Part shown: positions 20,187 through 28,980 of the stretch, piece after piece
Layout of the letters: every line of letters begins with the position of its first letter
Numbering within the stretch: the stretch's first letter is position 1
From: Mucilaginibacter phenanthrenivorans
GTDB taxonomy: Bacteria; Bacteroidota; Bacteroidia; Sphingobacteriales; Sphingobacteriaceae
Assembly (NCBI RefSeq): GCF_024721155.1
Contig: NZ_JAHVAP010000013.1
Location: 1 to 64,000, forward strand
Reading direction: 5' to 3'
DNA: 64,000 nt
Position numbers and translations under genes: made by a program
Notes under the pieces: generated by a model
The model's input: the letters and a program-made list of their open reading frames with translations, nothing else
Told to the model about the DNA's origin: nothing
Databases searched by the model: none

Positions 20187-23100
20187 ATGATCAAAACTTT
20201 TATATTTCTTATCGCATTTTTGCCTGCTGTAGCATTTGGACAGGTATCCGTTTCAGGAAAAATCATAAGCCAGGCGGATACCAAACCTGTCGCAGATGCC
20301 AGTGTGTTTATCAGTAACGCTACGGTTGGCAGTAAGACAGCGCCCGATGGAACGTTTACGTTAAAAAACGTAAAGCCGGGTCAGTATGAATTGGTTGTAT
20401 CGATAATTGGATTTGATACCTACAATCAAACTATAGTAGTGGATAAAAGTGATCTCGACCTGAAAGTCATTACTATTTATCCTAAATCGATAGCGCTCAA
20501 TGAAGTTAAGGTAAAGCCGGAAGTTGATTTTACACGCCAGCGCAATTACGATTGGTTTAAGGAGGAATTTTTAGGAAAAACGGAGCTCTCCAAAGAATGC
20601 AAGATCCTGAACCCTGAAGTGCTTGATTTGATTTATGACGAAAAAGCGGGAGTGCTTACTGCTTCTTCAGTTGATTTTTTGGTGATCCAAAACAACGCAC
20701 TGGGGTATAAAATAAAATACCTGTTAAAGGATTTTACTTTAAATAATGCTGATGAGCTCAATAAGGAAGTAGGCTACTCTGGCGTTGTATCGTTTGAGCC
20801 ACTTAAGGGCAGCCCTGCAGAAGAACAACAATGGGAAAACAAAAGGGCGGAAACTTATCGCGGCTCGGTAAGGCACTTCCTCAGATCGGCCCTGGTGGAT
20901 CAGTTAGACCAGGACGGTTTTAGGGTGTTGCGTTTACCTGCCAACCCGGAGCGCCCGGCTGATAAGCTGATAAATAAAAAAATAGAGGATTTCCAGGATG
21001 AGAAGGATAAACGCAGCGGCCGCGACTCATTGGCATACTGGACGAAAAAATCTAATCTTCCTAAACGCTTGCAAAAGCTTTTGCTTAAGCCGCTAAAAGA
21101 AGAAGAGTTTATAAGCGGGGCCGATAAACAAGGCTTTTATACGCTAAGCAATGTTTCTGCATCAGGGGGGAATGTTAACGATGCACTGTATGTTTCGTAC
21201 GATAAGTATCACCGGTTTAATAAAGGCACGATGAGCAAATTATCGGACGCTGAAAACAAAAATAATACCCTTATCATCTTCGAGACTCCGTCTGTCCCTT
21301 TCGACAAGAACGGCAATGTGCTTGATCCTAAGGATGTAACCTACGAAGGTGTATGGAGCCGGAGCAGGTTAGCCGGAATGCTGCCATTGGATTATGAACC
21401 GGGTACAACAAAAGCGCTCGCAGGAGACAGCGCGTTAATAAATAACATAAGCAGTAAGCTAAACAACTACGCAGCAAATCATCTCACAGAAAAAACTTAC
21501 CTACACTTTGATAAACCATACTATGCGGCCGGCGACACAATTTACTTTAAAGCTTATATAACAGGCGAAGGGGACCACCGGCTATCAACCCGAAGTGGTG
21601 TATTATATGCCGACCTTATCGACCCAAATAACAAAATAGCCCGGTCAATGAAACTGCCGCTGGCAGACGGCCTTGCATGGGGCGATTTTGCGCTTGCCGA
21701 CTCATTGAAAAAAGGCAATTACAGGGTAAGGGCTTATACCCAATTAATGAGGAACGACGGCGATGAAGCATTTTTTGAGCAAAGCGTTCCGGTTGGGTCA
21801 ATGCTTAACAACCGGGTATCGGAAAGCAGTACATCGAAAAAGCTTCCCGCCAATGAAAAACCAGTAGTACAGTTTTTTCCGGAAGGCGGGACCCTGCTAA
21901 CCGGCGTTAAATCGAAAATAGCGTTTAAGGCAATTGGTCCGGATGGTTTTGGTATTGACGTGAAGGGTGCGGTGCTTGATAACGAGGGCAAGGAAATAAC
22001 AACATTTGCATCGCAGCACTTGGGGATGGGATATTTTTACCTGGAGCCCAGGGAAAATAAGACTTACAAATCAAAAATAACCTACGCTGACGGAACAGAA
22101 GCAATTATTGATCTGCCCGCCGCGGGCTCAAATGGCCTGAGTATGGATGTCACTGACCTCAGCCGTGCATACACCATAAAAATTAACGCTTCAAAGAACT
22201 GGTACCAGGAGAACAGGAACAAAAACTATACGCTGATAATTTATTCTGGAGGTATGCCTTTTAGCTTTGCTGTGAAGCTGGATAAACAGGAGGTAGGCTT
22301 AAATATCGGTAAAAAGGAGTTCCGTACAGGCGTAGCCAAAGCAACTTTATTTTCGCAGGCCGGTGAGCCATTATGCGAGCGCTTATTTTTTGTTCGGAAC
22401 GATGACCTGCTTAAGTTGGGACTAAGCACCGACAAATCCACTTATGCAACGCGCGAGAAGGTAAAGGTTTTTTTAAAAACGCAGGGGAATGATAATGCCG
22501 CTGCCCCAGGAAATTTTTCGGTGGCGATAACCGATGAAGGTAAGCTCCCGGCGGATGAAAATGCAGAACCTACAATTTTAAACAACCTGCTGCTAACGTC
22601 GGAACTTAAAGGGTACATTGAACAGCCCAACTATTATTTTACAAATATAAACGACAAAACCACCGCCGACCTTGACCTTGTAATGCTGACTCATGGCTAC
22701 CGCCGGTTTGAATGGAAAAAAGTGCTGGGTGCTGGCAGCAGCAATTCAACCCCAATACTTAAGCCGGAGACAGGCTTGCAAATTTCGGGAACGCTGACAC
22801 ACAAATCAGGAAAGCCGTTTACGGGTGGCAAACTGACCTTATTTAACAGGTCCGCGTCCGGGACATTGTTATTGGATACTGTAACAGACCTGAACGGGCG
22901 TTTTGTGTTTGATAACCTGGTTTTTGGCGATACTACCAAGTTTGTGATACAGGCGCTGGTAGGTAAAGCACAAAATGACGTGGTGCTTAGTGTGGATAGC
23001 ACTGCAGGTCCGGCGGTTAACGTAATTTCATCCCGATTGGCAGGGCTGGTAAAGGTTGATAACCCAATGGAGGGATATTTGCGAAACAACAAATTGTTTT

Positions 23101-23864
23101 ACGAGGAACAGAAGAAATACGGGGTCAACAAACACCAGGTTATGTTGAAGGAGGTAGTGATAAAGGATAAGAAAACAGATCCCTCGTTAGCGCATTCTGG
23201 AAATTTAAACGGGGCAGGCAATGCCGACCAGGTGTTTACCTCGAAGCAATTGGAAAATACATCATATACAACCCTTAAGGATTTTTTGGCAGCGAATTCG
23301 CCCAATCTTGAGATTACCTTCGACCATTTCTTATACTCCAGGCGTTCAGTCCCAAACTTTACGGGGCAAAGGGATATGATGGAAATTATTATTGACGGCG
23401 CGCCATTTCGGCAAAAAGAACCTAACGATCCCCCAAATGCACCAAAACCTATTGATTGGATAGAAACCGGGGACATTGAAAGTATTGAAATAGGATTTGG
23501 GGCTCATTATGGCGCAATTTATGGCAGCCGGGCAGCAGGGGGCGTACTGATTATTACTACCAAAAGAGGGAAAAATCGCAAATATGAACGCTACACGCCA
23601 GGCGTAAAAACATATACGGTTAACGGTTTCTACAAAGCCCGCGAGTTTTATTCCCCGCAATATGATAACCCCAAAACCAACCAAAAAATGGCTGACCTGC
23701 GCAGCACCATTTACTGGAACCCCAATGTTGTAACTGATAAAGACGGCAAAGCATCATTCAGTTTTTTTAATGCCGATGGCAAAGGGACCTACCGGGTGGT
23801 AATTGAAGGCATTGATGCTGATGGCAATTTAGGAAGGCAGGTTTACAGGTATAAAGTTGAATAG
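20187..23864 (+). CDS. MG-domain protein with one TonB-plug-like domain (paralogue 2)
   Basis: 1225 residues, colinear with the preceding paralogue but with a single plug-like domain. Signal peptide and carboxypeptidase-regulatory domain (about 18-105), middle domain, MG2-like segment from EKTYLHFDKPYYAAGDT (about 435), beta domains, plug-like domain (about 1010-1140, ending GAHYGAIYGSRAAGGVLIITTKRG), then the shared C-terminal domain. Eleven bases downstream of the first paralogue, so one operon. The final 240 bases are almost identical in DNA to the third paralogue at 25957. Ends at a strong palindrome. Confidence 0.78.
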   Translation: MIKTFIFLIAFLPAVAFGQVSVSGKIISQADTKPVADASVFISNATVGSKTAPDGTFTLKNVKPGQYELVVSIIGFDTYNQTIVVDKSDLDLKVITIYPKSIALNEVKVKPEVDFTRQRNYDWFKEEFLGKTELSKECKILNPEVLDLIYDEKAGVLTASSVDFLVIQNNALGYKIKYLLKDFTLNNADELNKEVGYSGVVSFEPLKGSPAEEQQWENKRAETYRGSVRHFLRSALVDQLDQDGFRVLRLPANPERPADKLINKKIEDFQDEKDKRSGRDSLAYWTKKSNLPKRLQKLLLKPLKEEEFISGADKQGFYTLSNVSASGGNVNDALYVSYDKYHRFNKGTMSKLSDAENKNNTLIIFETPSVPFDKNGNVLDPKDVTYEGVWSRSRLAGMLPLDYEPGTTKALAGDSALINNISSKLNNYAANHLTEKTYLHFDKPYYAAGDTIYFKAYITGEGDHRLSTRSGVLYADLIDPNNKIARSMKLPLADGLAWGDFALADSLKKGNYRVRAYTQLMRNDGDEAFFEQSVPVGSMLNNRVSESSTSKKLPANEKPVVQFFPEGGTLLTGVKSKIAFKAIGPDGFGIDVKGAVLDNEGKEITTFASQHLGMGYFYLEPRENKTYKSKITYADGTEAIIDLPAAGSNGLSMDVTDLSRAYTIKINASKNWYQENRNKNYTLIIYSGGMPFSFAVKLDKQEVGLNIGKKEFRTGVAKATLFSQAGEPLCERLFFVRNDDLLKLGLSTDKSTYATREKVKVFLKTQGNDNAAAPGNFSVAITDEGKLPADENAEPTILNNLLLTSELKGYIEQPNYYFTNINDKTTADLDLVMLTHGYRRFEWKKVLGAGSSNSTPILKPETGLQISGTLTHKSGKPFTGGKLTLFNRSASGTLLLDTVTDLNGRFVFDNLVFGDTTKFVIQALVGKAQNDVVLSVDSTAGPAVNVISSRLAGLVKVDNPMEGYLRNNKLFYEEQKKYGVNKHQVMLKEVVIKDKKTDPSLAHSGNLNGAGNADQVFTSKQLENTSYTTLKDFLAANSPNLEITFDHFLYSRRSVPNFTGQRDMMEIIIDGAPFRQKEPNDPPNAPKPIDWIETGDIESIEIGFGAHYGAIYGSRAAGGVLIITTKRGKNRKYERYTPGVKTYTVNGFYKAREFYSPQYDNPKTNQKMADLRSTIYWNPNVVTDKDGKASFSFFNADGKGTYRVVIEGIDADGNLGRQVYRYKVE

Positions 23865-23897
23865 CAGACTGTTGTTTAATTGTAACAGAAATGATAC

Positions 23898-23929
23898 AAA
23901 TAAACATAACGCTTGCGTTATGTTTATTT
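23898..23929 (+). terminator. Perfect palindrome, probable transcript end
   Basis: Two 15-base arms, 23898-23912 and 23915-23929, are perfectly complementary with a two-base centre, 34 bases after the stop of the second MG/plug gene. The T-run after it is short (the arm itself ends in TTT). It separates the MG/plug pair from the disulfide-forming gene. Confidence 0.6.
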
Positions 23930-23971
23930 CCCTAAACCTTATAAATTTAACGTAATAACAAATCCTAATCC

Positions 23972-25561
23972 ATGCTATCACTCATTAAACATCAAAATCC
24001 TGAAACCGCAGTTAATAAATTATTAAAAGATCTGTCGATTCATATCGTTCCGGAAACCATCGCCGGCGAGCTTGAAAAGCACCCCGATTGTCCCAGTCTG
24101 CTGGCAATCAGCGATGTACTGAATAACTTCAATATTGAAAATGCAGCTTTCCGGGTTGATAATGATAACCTGGTAAATGTACCTTGTCCGTTTATAGCCC
24201 ACACCCACGTGAATAACGGTGATTTTTTAGTTGTAAATAAAATTGATGGCGATACGGTTCTTGTATCAAACGAAAAATGGAACAGGCATAAAATAACGCT
24301 CGACGAATTTAAAAAGATGTTCAAGGGGGTGGTATTAACCGCCGAACCATCGGCGGCTCATGAAGCACCGGCAACTTTTCCCACATTTTTAGCGACAATA
24401 AAAGCGCCGGCACTAATTACCGGAGTTTTACTGATCCTGTTAGCTGCACTTTACGGCAATGGTTATTTCGCCAACCTGGGCTGGCAAACAGCGTTGTTAT
24501 CCGTGTTTAAAACGGCCGGATTAATAACATCCACATTGCTGCTGATCCAATCAATCGACAGCAACAACCCATTGATCCAAAAACTGTGTGAAACCACTAC
24601 CAAAGTAAATTGTAACGCCATATTATCGTCAAAGGCCGCAAAGGTATTTGAGGGGCTTACCTGGAGCGAGGTAGGCTTTTTTTATTTTGGTGGCACCTGG
24701 TTGTTGTTGCTTTTTGGCGGAGGCTCTGTTACCGTTTTATGGACCCTGGCTATTTTAAATGCGGTAAGCCTGCCTTATACGGTGTATTCAATATATTACC
24801 AGGCGCGCATTGCCAAGCAATGGTGTGTGTTGTGCTGCGTTGTACAGGCATTGTTATGGCTGGAGTTTTTAACACAGGTTTCAACTTTTACCCATCCATT
24901 TGTATTTACCGGGAGCGGTGATGTCATAACCATCTTCATCTGCCTGCTTACACCCGTAATTTTATGGACACTGCTAAAACCTTTGTTTTTAAAACAGCAG
25001 CAGCTACAACCGCTAAAACAACAATTGCGCAGGTTTAAATACAATACCGAACTATTTACCAATACGCTAACAGCACAACCCAAATATGCTATCCCTGGCG
25101 AAGAATGGAGTATTGTATTGGGCAACGTAGAGGCTGATAACATTATTACCATGGTAAGCAACCCTTATTGCGGCCCATGTGCAAAAGCCCATAAACAATT
25201 AACCGAACTGCTGGAACAAGGCAGCGGCGCCGTACAGGCGCGGATAGTTTTTACTGCCGATAACACCGATGCGGATATAAAAACCCCCGTTGCCCGCCAC
25301 CTGATGGCTTTAAATGAACTCCCCGATAAAACAATAGTTGAAAATGCCCTGCACGACTGGTACGAGCAAAAACAAAAAGACTACCAGGCCTGGGCAAAGG
25401 TGTACCCTGTGCAGTTGAATGAAGCCAACTTTTACAAGCTGGAAAAGCAGAATGCCTGGTGTAAAATGGCAGAGGTAACCGCTACACCAACAACGTTGCT
25501 TAACGGCTACCGCCTGCCTGATTTGTACCAGCTCCCCGATTTAAAATACATGCTTGAATAA
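23972..25561 (+). CDS. C39-like / VKOR / thioredoxin fusion protein (disulfide-forming)
   Basis: 529 residues in three parts. Residues 1-125 resemble a peptidase C39 fold (HPDCPSLLAISDVL, then NNGDFLVVNKIDGDTVLV) without the DCGP(T/A)C catalytic motif, so probably an inactive substrate-binding copy. Residues 140-335 are a VKOR integral-membrane domain with the active CVLC (285-288) and the loop cysteines C206 and C214. Residues 370-529 are a thioredoxin/DsbA-like domain with CGPC (400-403). It would oxidise cysteine thiols using quinone as acceptor. It stands directly upstream of genes for six-cysteine peptides, and the C39-like part suggests it recognises their leaders (inference). Confidence 0.88.
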   Translation: MLSLIKHQNPETAVNKLLKDLSIHIVPETIAGELEKHPDCPSLLAISDVLNNFNIENAAFRVDNDNLVNVPCPFIAHTHVNNGDFLVVNKIDGDTVLVSNEKWNRHKITLDEFKKMFKGVVLTAEPSAAHEAPATFPTFLATIKAPALITGVLLILLAALYGNGYFANLGWQTALLSVFKTAGLITSTLLLIQSIDSNNPLIQKLCETTTKVNCNAILSSKAAKVFEGLTWSEVGFFYFGGTWLLLLFGGGSVTVLWTLAILNAVSLPYTVYSIYYQARIAKQWCVLCCVVQALLWLEFLTQVSTFTHPFVFTGSGDVITIFICLLTPVILWTLLKPLFLKQQQLQPLKQQLRRFKYNTELFTNTLTAQPKYAIPGEEWSIVLGNVEADNIITMVSNPYCGPCAKAHKQLTELLEQGSGAVQARIVFTADNTDADIKTPVARHLMALNELPDKTIVENALHDWYEQKQKDYQAWAKVYPVQLNEANFYKLEKQNAWCKMAEVTATPTTLLNGYRLPDLYQLPDLKYMLE

Positions 25562-25567
25562 GCACAT

Positions 25568-25643
25568 AAAAATACTTCTCGCGAAAGTAAAAGGAGCATG
25601 CACTTTAATACATGCAGCCAAATATGGGGGCTTGGTTCCGGTA
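25568..25643 (+). ncRNA. Candidate structured leader RNA, copy A
   Basis: A ~75-base stretch nearly repeated at 28438-28511, each time just before a GG-leader peptide gene. Possible pairings: TACTT/AAGTA around TCGCGA; GCATG/CATGC; and GCCAA/TTGGT enclosing a GGGG loop, followed by CCGGTAAAA. Differences from copy B keep pairing (an A-U becomes G-U in the second stem). I do not recognise a known riboswitch or Rfam class. It could equally be a duplicated promoter/UTR. Function is inferred only from position. Confidence 0.5.
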
Positions 25644-25672
25644 AAATTAACTATTATTTAATAAAGAATTTT

Positions 25673-25872
25673 ATGCAAAATTTTAACAAACTCAGCAGGG
25701 CTGAGATGAAAATGTGACAGGTGGAACTGCACCCGTATGTAGAGTTGAATGCGATGTCTGGCCTAATCCTTTAATAACTGTAACTGAAGTAGTGCCCGAT
25801 TGTTCGGTTGAATCACAGGATACAGAATGCGCCAAAATCGGCGGCACGCGAATAGGTTGTTCTTGTAACTAA
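25673..25872 (+). pseudogene. Frameshifted GG-leader cysteine-rich peptide precursor
   Basis: The ATG at 25673 opens MQNFNKLSRAEMKM and hits TGA at 25715. One base out of frame, the same DNA continues NVTGG and then 48 residues with six cysteines, ending at TAA 25870-25872. The intact paralogue at 28528 reads LSRNEMKNVTGG at the same place, so one A is missing in the run at 25709-25712. It is a broken gene, a sequencing error, or (least likely) needs -1 slippage on AAAA. The predicted mature part has Cys at positions 5, 9, 26, 35, 45 and 47. Confidence 0.8.
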
Positions 25873-25901
25873 ATGTATTTATCAAGCAATATTTAACATT
25901 G

Positions 25902-25934
25902 ATTACAGGTTGATTGATTTAATCAACCTGTAAT
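25902..25934 (+). terminator. Palindromic terminator after the frameshifted peptide gene
   Basis: A perfect 14-bp stem (25902-25915 with 25921-25934) and a five-base loop lie 29 bases after the peptide stop codon. Only a weak T stretch follows. It isolates the peptide cassette from the next gene at 25957. Confidence 0.6.
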
Positions 25935-25956
25935 TTACTCTAACTTATAAGTTGAC

Positions 25957-28431
25957 ATGCTATTAAAAATGAGCATATCCATGCTATTATTAAGACTGTG
26001 TTGCATGCCTGTATATAGCCAGGTTGATCATGAGGCTACAAATTCCATTTTGGAAAAGTTTCAAAAATATTCCAATAACAACGTCCTGGAAAAAGCCTAC
26101 CTCCAATTCGATAAGCCCTATTACTCCATCGGCGATACCATTTATTTCAAGGGGTATCTAACTATCGGCGGGAATCACAAATTATCAGCATTAAGCGGGG
26201 TATTGCATGCGGAGCTGATTAATCCTGAAGGGAAGATAGTCCGTGCAGAAAACCTGCAGGTAATGGCAGGCACCAGCTGGGGCGATTTTGCGCTTGCTGA
26301 TACGCTGAAAGGCGGCACCTATGTTGTCAGGGCCTATACCAACTGGATGCGTAATGAGGGTGAAAATAGCTTTTTTGAAAAAGCTATTACCGTTGGCAGT
26401 TTCGCAAGCGCCAAAAAATTCGAAAGTGGCGAACGCCAAAAAAACATAGTAAATAAAAAACAAGAGCAGCCTAAACGCGATGTGCAATTTATGCCCGAAG
26501 GCGGCACGCTGGTGGCAGGTAACTATTCTAAAATTGCCTTTAAAGCAATAGGTGCTAATGGAAGTTATCTAAATATAAAAGGAACGATAACCGATGAAAC
26601 TGGCAACGAACTGGCCAGCTTTTCGTCGGCGCATGCCGGCATGGGCTCGTTTACGTTTGTACCCGAAGCCGGCAAGACTTATAAGGCGAACATTGTGTAT
26701 GATGACGGAACGCACGATGTGGTTGTTTTACCCAAAACAACAGAAACAGGATACACTATAAATGTTAATAACAATAGCGCAGATACGCTGCGAATAAGGG
26801 TAACGGCAGCAACAAACAATACGACTGACAAATTAAGTCTTATTGCCAGGGCAGGCGGCACCATATATTATGCGGCAGAAAACCAGCAAACAGGTGCGAA
26901 ATTCTTTTCGGCTATTATCCCTAAAAACAAGTTCCCAACTGGAATCGTGCAATTCACGTTATATTCTCCGGAGAAAGAGCCCTTAAACGAACGGTTGGTA
27001 TTCATTGATAATCACGACGAATTAAAGCTGGGTATTAAGAGTAGAAAGCAAAAATATAAATTAAGGGAAAAAGTAAATGTTGAGCTAAATGTATATGACA
27101 AAACAAATATGCCTGAAATGGGCAGTTTTTCAATTTCTGTAACAGATGAAACCAGATCACCCGCAGATACGGCAAATGAAAACTGTATCCTTAGCTACCT
27201 ATTGCTGACGTCGGATTTGAAAGGTTATGTAGATACGCCTGCCTATTATTTCAGAAATAATAGCGAGCAAACGCAAAATGACCTTGACAACCTGTTACTT
27301 ACCCAGGGTTATCGTCATTTTGAGTGGAAAGAAATAGGCGAGAAAGAACAATCTGAGCCGCAATACCAGGCGGAAAAAGCTTTTACGATATCTGGCATGA
27401 TAAAGAGGAACGGCAAACCTGCAATCGGGGCTAAGGTAAGTTTGATTAGTAAGACTAACGGTTTTTTTATGATAGATACAATAGCTGATAACAACGGCAG
27501 GTTTGCTTTTAAAGATCTGATATTTGCCGATAGCACCAAGTTTCTGGTACAATCGAAAGTAACCAAAGGACAAGACGATGTAACCGTAGAACTGGATACC
27601 CTACCGCCTGCCAACATCGATGTCTACAATCGGTCTTTGAGTACCAAGCAAGACCACGATGAAAAAATCGGCCTGAACACCTACACCATTAATCAAAAGC
27701 AATTTTATGAAGAACAGCAGAAATACGGTATAAACAAACACGCTGTGGTTTTGAAGGAAGTGCATATTGAAGCAAAAAAAGAAACGACACCCTACCACTC
27801 AGAAAACCTTAACGGAGCCGGAGGGGCAGACCAAACTTTAACTGTTAAACAATTAGAGCGGATGAATTGTTCAAAACTTACCTATTGCCTGTCGGGTATG
27901 CTATCTGGCGTCATATTCAGAGGTGCACTGCCTCTTAATTTGCGGGATCATCAAGCAATTATGGCTATTATAGTCGATGGTACCTTTTTAGAGTTACCCG
28001 AATACGAAGAAGTTTTTAATTCCCTGCATCCGGAAGATATTGAAAGTATTGAAGTAATCCTCGGACCACATTATGGGGCTATTTACGGAGACCGGATGGC
28101 ACACGGGGGACTGATAATTACTACTAAAAGAGGCCGGAAAACGAAAAATTATTACCGTTACGCCCCCGGGGTAATCACCTATATGCCAAAAGGCTTCTAC
28201 AAAGCCCGGGAGTTTTATTCCCCGCAATATGATAACCCCAAAACCAACCAAAAAATGGCTGATTTACGCAGCACTATTTACTGGAACCCCAATATCATAA
28301 CAGATAAAGACGGCAAAGCCTCATTCAGCTTTTTTAATGCAGATGGCAAGGGGACTTACCGGGTGGTGGTTGAAGGCATTGATGTGGATGGTAATTTAGG
28401 CAGGCAGGTTTACAGGTATAAGGTTGAATGA
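25957..28431 (+). CDS. MG-domain protein with TonB-plug-like domain, short form (paralogue 3)
   Basis: 824 residues. It lacks the carboxypeptidase-regulatory and middle domains of its two paralogues: the signal peptide (about 1-22) is followed directly by the MG2-like segment EKAYLQFDKPYYSIGDT (about 45). Then come beta domains, a plug-like domain (about 610-735, ending GPHYGAIYGDRMAHGGLIITTKRG) and the common C-terminal domain. It sits between the two peptide cassettes, which ties the MG/plug family to peptide production. No barrel follows the plug, so it is not itself a classical TonB-dependent channel. Confidence 0.78.
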   Translation: MLLKMSISMLLLRLCCMPVYSQVDHEATNSILEKFQKYSNNNVLEKAYLQFDKPYYSIGDTIYFKGYLTIGGNHKLSALSGVLHAELINPEGKIVRAENLQVMAGTSWGDFALADTLKGGTYVVRAYTNWMRNEGENSFFEKAITVGSFASAKKFESGERQKNIVNKKQEQPKRDVQFMPEGGTLVAGNYSKIAFKAIGANGSYLNIKGTITDETGNELASFSSAHAGMGSFTFVPEAGKTYKANIVYDDGTHDVVVLPKTTETGYTINVNNNSADTLRIRVTAATNNTTDKLSLIARAGGTIYYAAENQQTGAKFFSAIIPKNKFPTGIVQFTLYSPEKEPLNERLVFIDNHDELKLGIKSRKQKYKLREKVNVELNVYDKTNMPEMGSFSISVTDETRSPADTANENCILSYLLLTSDLKGYVDTPAYYFRNNSEQTQNDLDNLLLTQGYRHFEWKEIGEKEQSEPQYQAEKAFTISGMIKRNGKPAIGAKVSLISKTNGFFMIDTIADNNGRFAFKDLIFADSTKFLVQSKVTKGQDDVTVELDTLPPANIDVYNRSLSTKQDHDEKIGLNTYTINQKQFYEEQQKYGINKHAVVLKEVHIEAKKETTPYHSENLNGAGGADQTLTVKQLERMNCSKLTYCLSGMLSGVIFRGALPLNLRDHQAIMAIIVDGTFLELPEYEEVFNSLHPEDIESIEVILGPHYGAIYGDRMAHGGLIITTKRGRKTKNYYRYAPGVITYMPKGFYKAREFYSPQYDNPKTNQKMADLRSTIYWNPNIITDKDGKASFSFFNADGKGTYRVVVEGIDVDGNLGRQVYRYKVE

Positions 28432-28437
28432 AAACTG

Positions 28438-28511
28438 AAAATACTTTTCGCGAAAGTAAAGGAGCGTGTCCTTTAAAACACATGCCGCCAGCCGGGGTGG
28501 TACCGGTAAAA
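28438..28511 (+). ncRNA. Candidate structured leader RNA, copy B
   Basis: Second copy of the leader seen at 25568-25643, starting seven bases after the stop of the third MG/plug gene. Possible stems: TACTT/AAGTA; GCGTGT/ACATGC (one G-U pair); and GCCA/TGGT with GGGG in the loop; then CCGGTAAAA. The peptide ATG follows 16 bases later. Shared features with copy A include the CGCGAAAGTAAA core. Class unknown. Confidence 0.5.
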
Positions 28512-28527
28512 ACTAAAATACACTTAT

Positions 28528-28737
28528 ATGAAAAAGCAACAAAAGTTAAGCAGAAATGAAATGAAAAACGTTACTGGTGGGATCAGGCAGGACCAGGTTT
28601 GGGTTATTTGTAACATAAATGGCACTAACCAACAAGTGTTAAGTCCGTGTGCCCCATGCCCTCACTGTCCTGATAATGGAGGCTGGGTTTCATACGCATA
28701 TGCTGGTGATGCAGACCGTTGTCCTTGCCTGTTATAA
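28528..28737 (+). CDS. GG-leader cysteine-rich secreted peptide (bacteriocin-like precursor)
   Basis: 69 residues. Residues 1-18 are a double-glycine leader containing KLSRNEMKNVTGG, the type cut by C39 peptidase ABC exporters. The 51-residue remainder has six cysteines, including a CAPCPHC cluster and a CPC near the C-terminus, plus Gly/Pro/Asn. Six cysteines, together with the VKOR-thioredoxin protein encoded nearby, suggest three disulfides; bacteriocin, signal or other activity is not shown. The exporter gene lies 243 bases downstream. Confidence 0.82.
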   Translation: MKKQQKLSRNEMKNVTGGIRQDQVWVICNINGTNQQVLSPCAPCPHCPDNGGWVSYAYAGDADRCPCLL

Positions 28738-28750
28738 ACCAGGGTATCAA

Positions 28751-28790
28751 TAACAAGTAGCAGTTAGTATTTACTAACTGCTACTTGTTA
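28751..28790 (+). terminator. Strong palindromic terminator after the peptide gene
   Basis: A perfect 19-bp stem, 28751-28769 with 28772-28790, and a two-base centre. It ends the peptide transcript 13 bases past the stop, so a much higher dose of peptide than exporter mRNA is possible. The remaining sequence to 28980 is AT-rich and holds no gene; TATACTTG near 28950 is one mismatch from a TAnnTTTG box. Confidence 0.75.
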
Positions 28791-28980
28791 AGGTGCAATA
28801 CTTAAAAAATATAGAAATGGGGTGTGCTGCTAAATCTAACCAATAAGAAGTAGAAGGTTTTTAATAAAGCAATGAATCCACAGCGTTGCTGGCTATAGCA
28901 GATATAATCAAAAATGAATTCCTGTATTTATTTATTAAAATAAGTATACTTGTTTATAAGTTAATAAAAATTTAACCCCT

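Noticed and set aside
25709..25717. TGA in the peptide gene read as selenocysteine
   Set aside because: The restored reading frame is shifted, not continuous through TGA, and the paralogue has no such codon.
16219..28431. True alpha-2-macroglobulins with a thioester
   Set aside because: No Cys-Gly-Glu-Gln type motif in any of the three proteins.
25568..28511. Leaders as a c-di-GMP (GEMM), ZTP, SAH or glycine riboswitch
   Set aside because: The GGGG and GGUACCGG parts resemble pieces of known classes, but the conserved cores of those classes (such as GCAAAGCC or CCGCCUGGGC) are not found.
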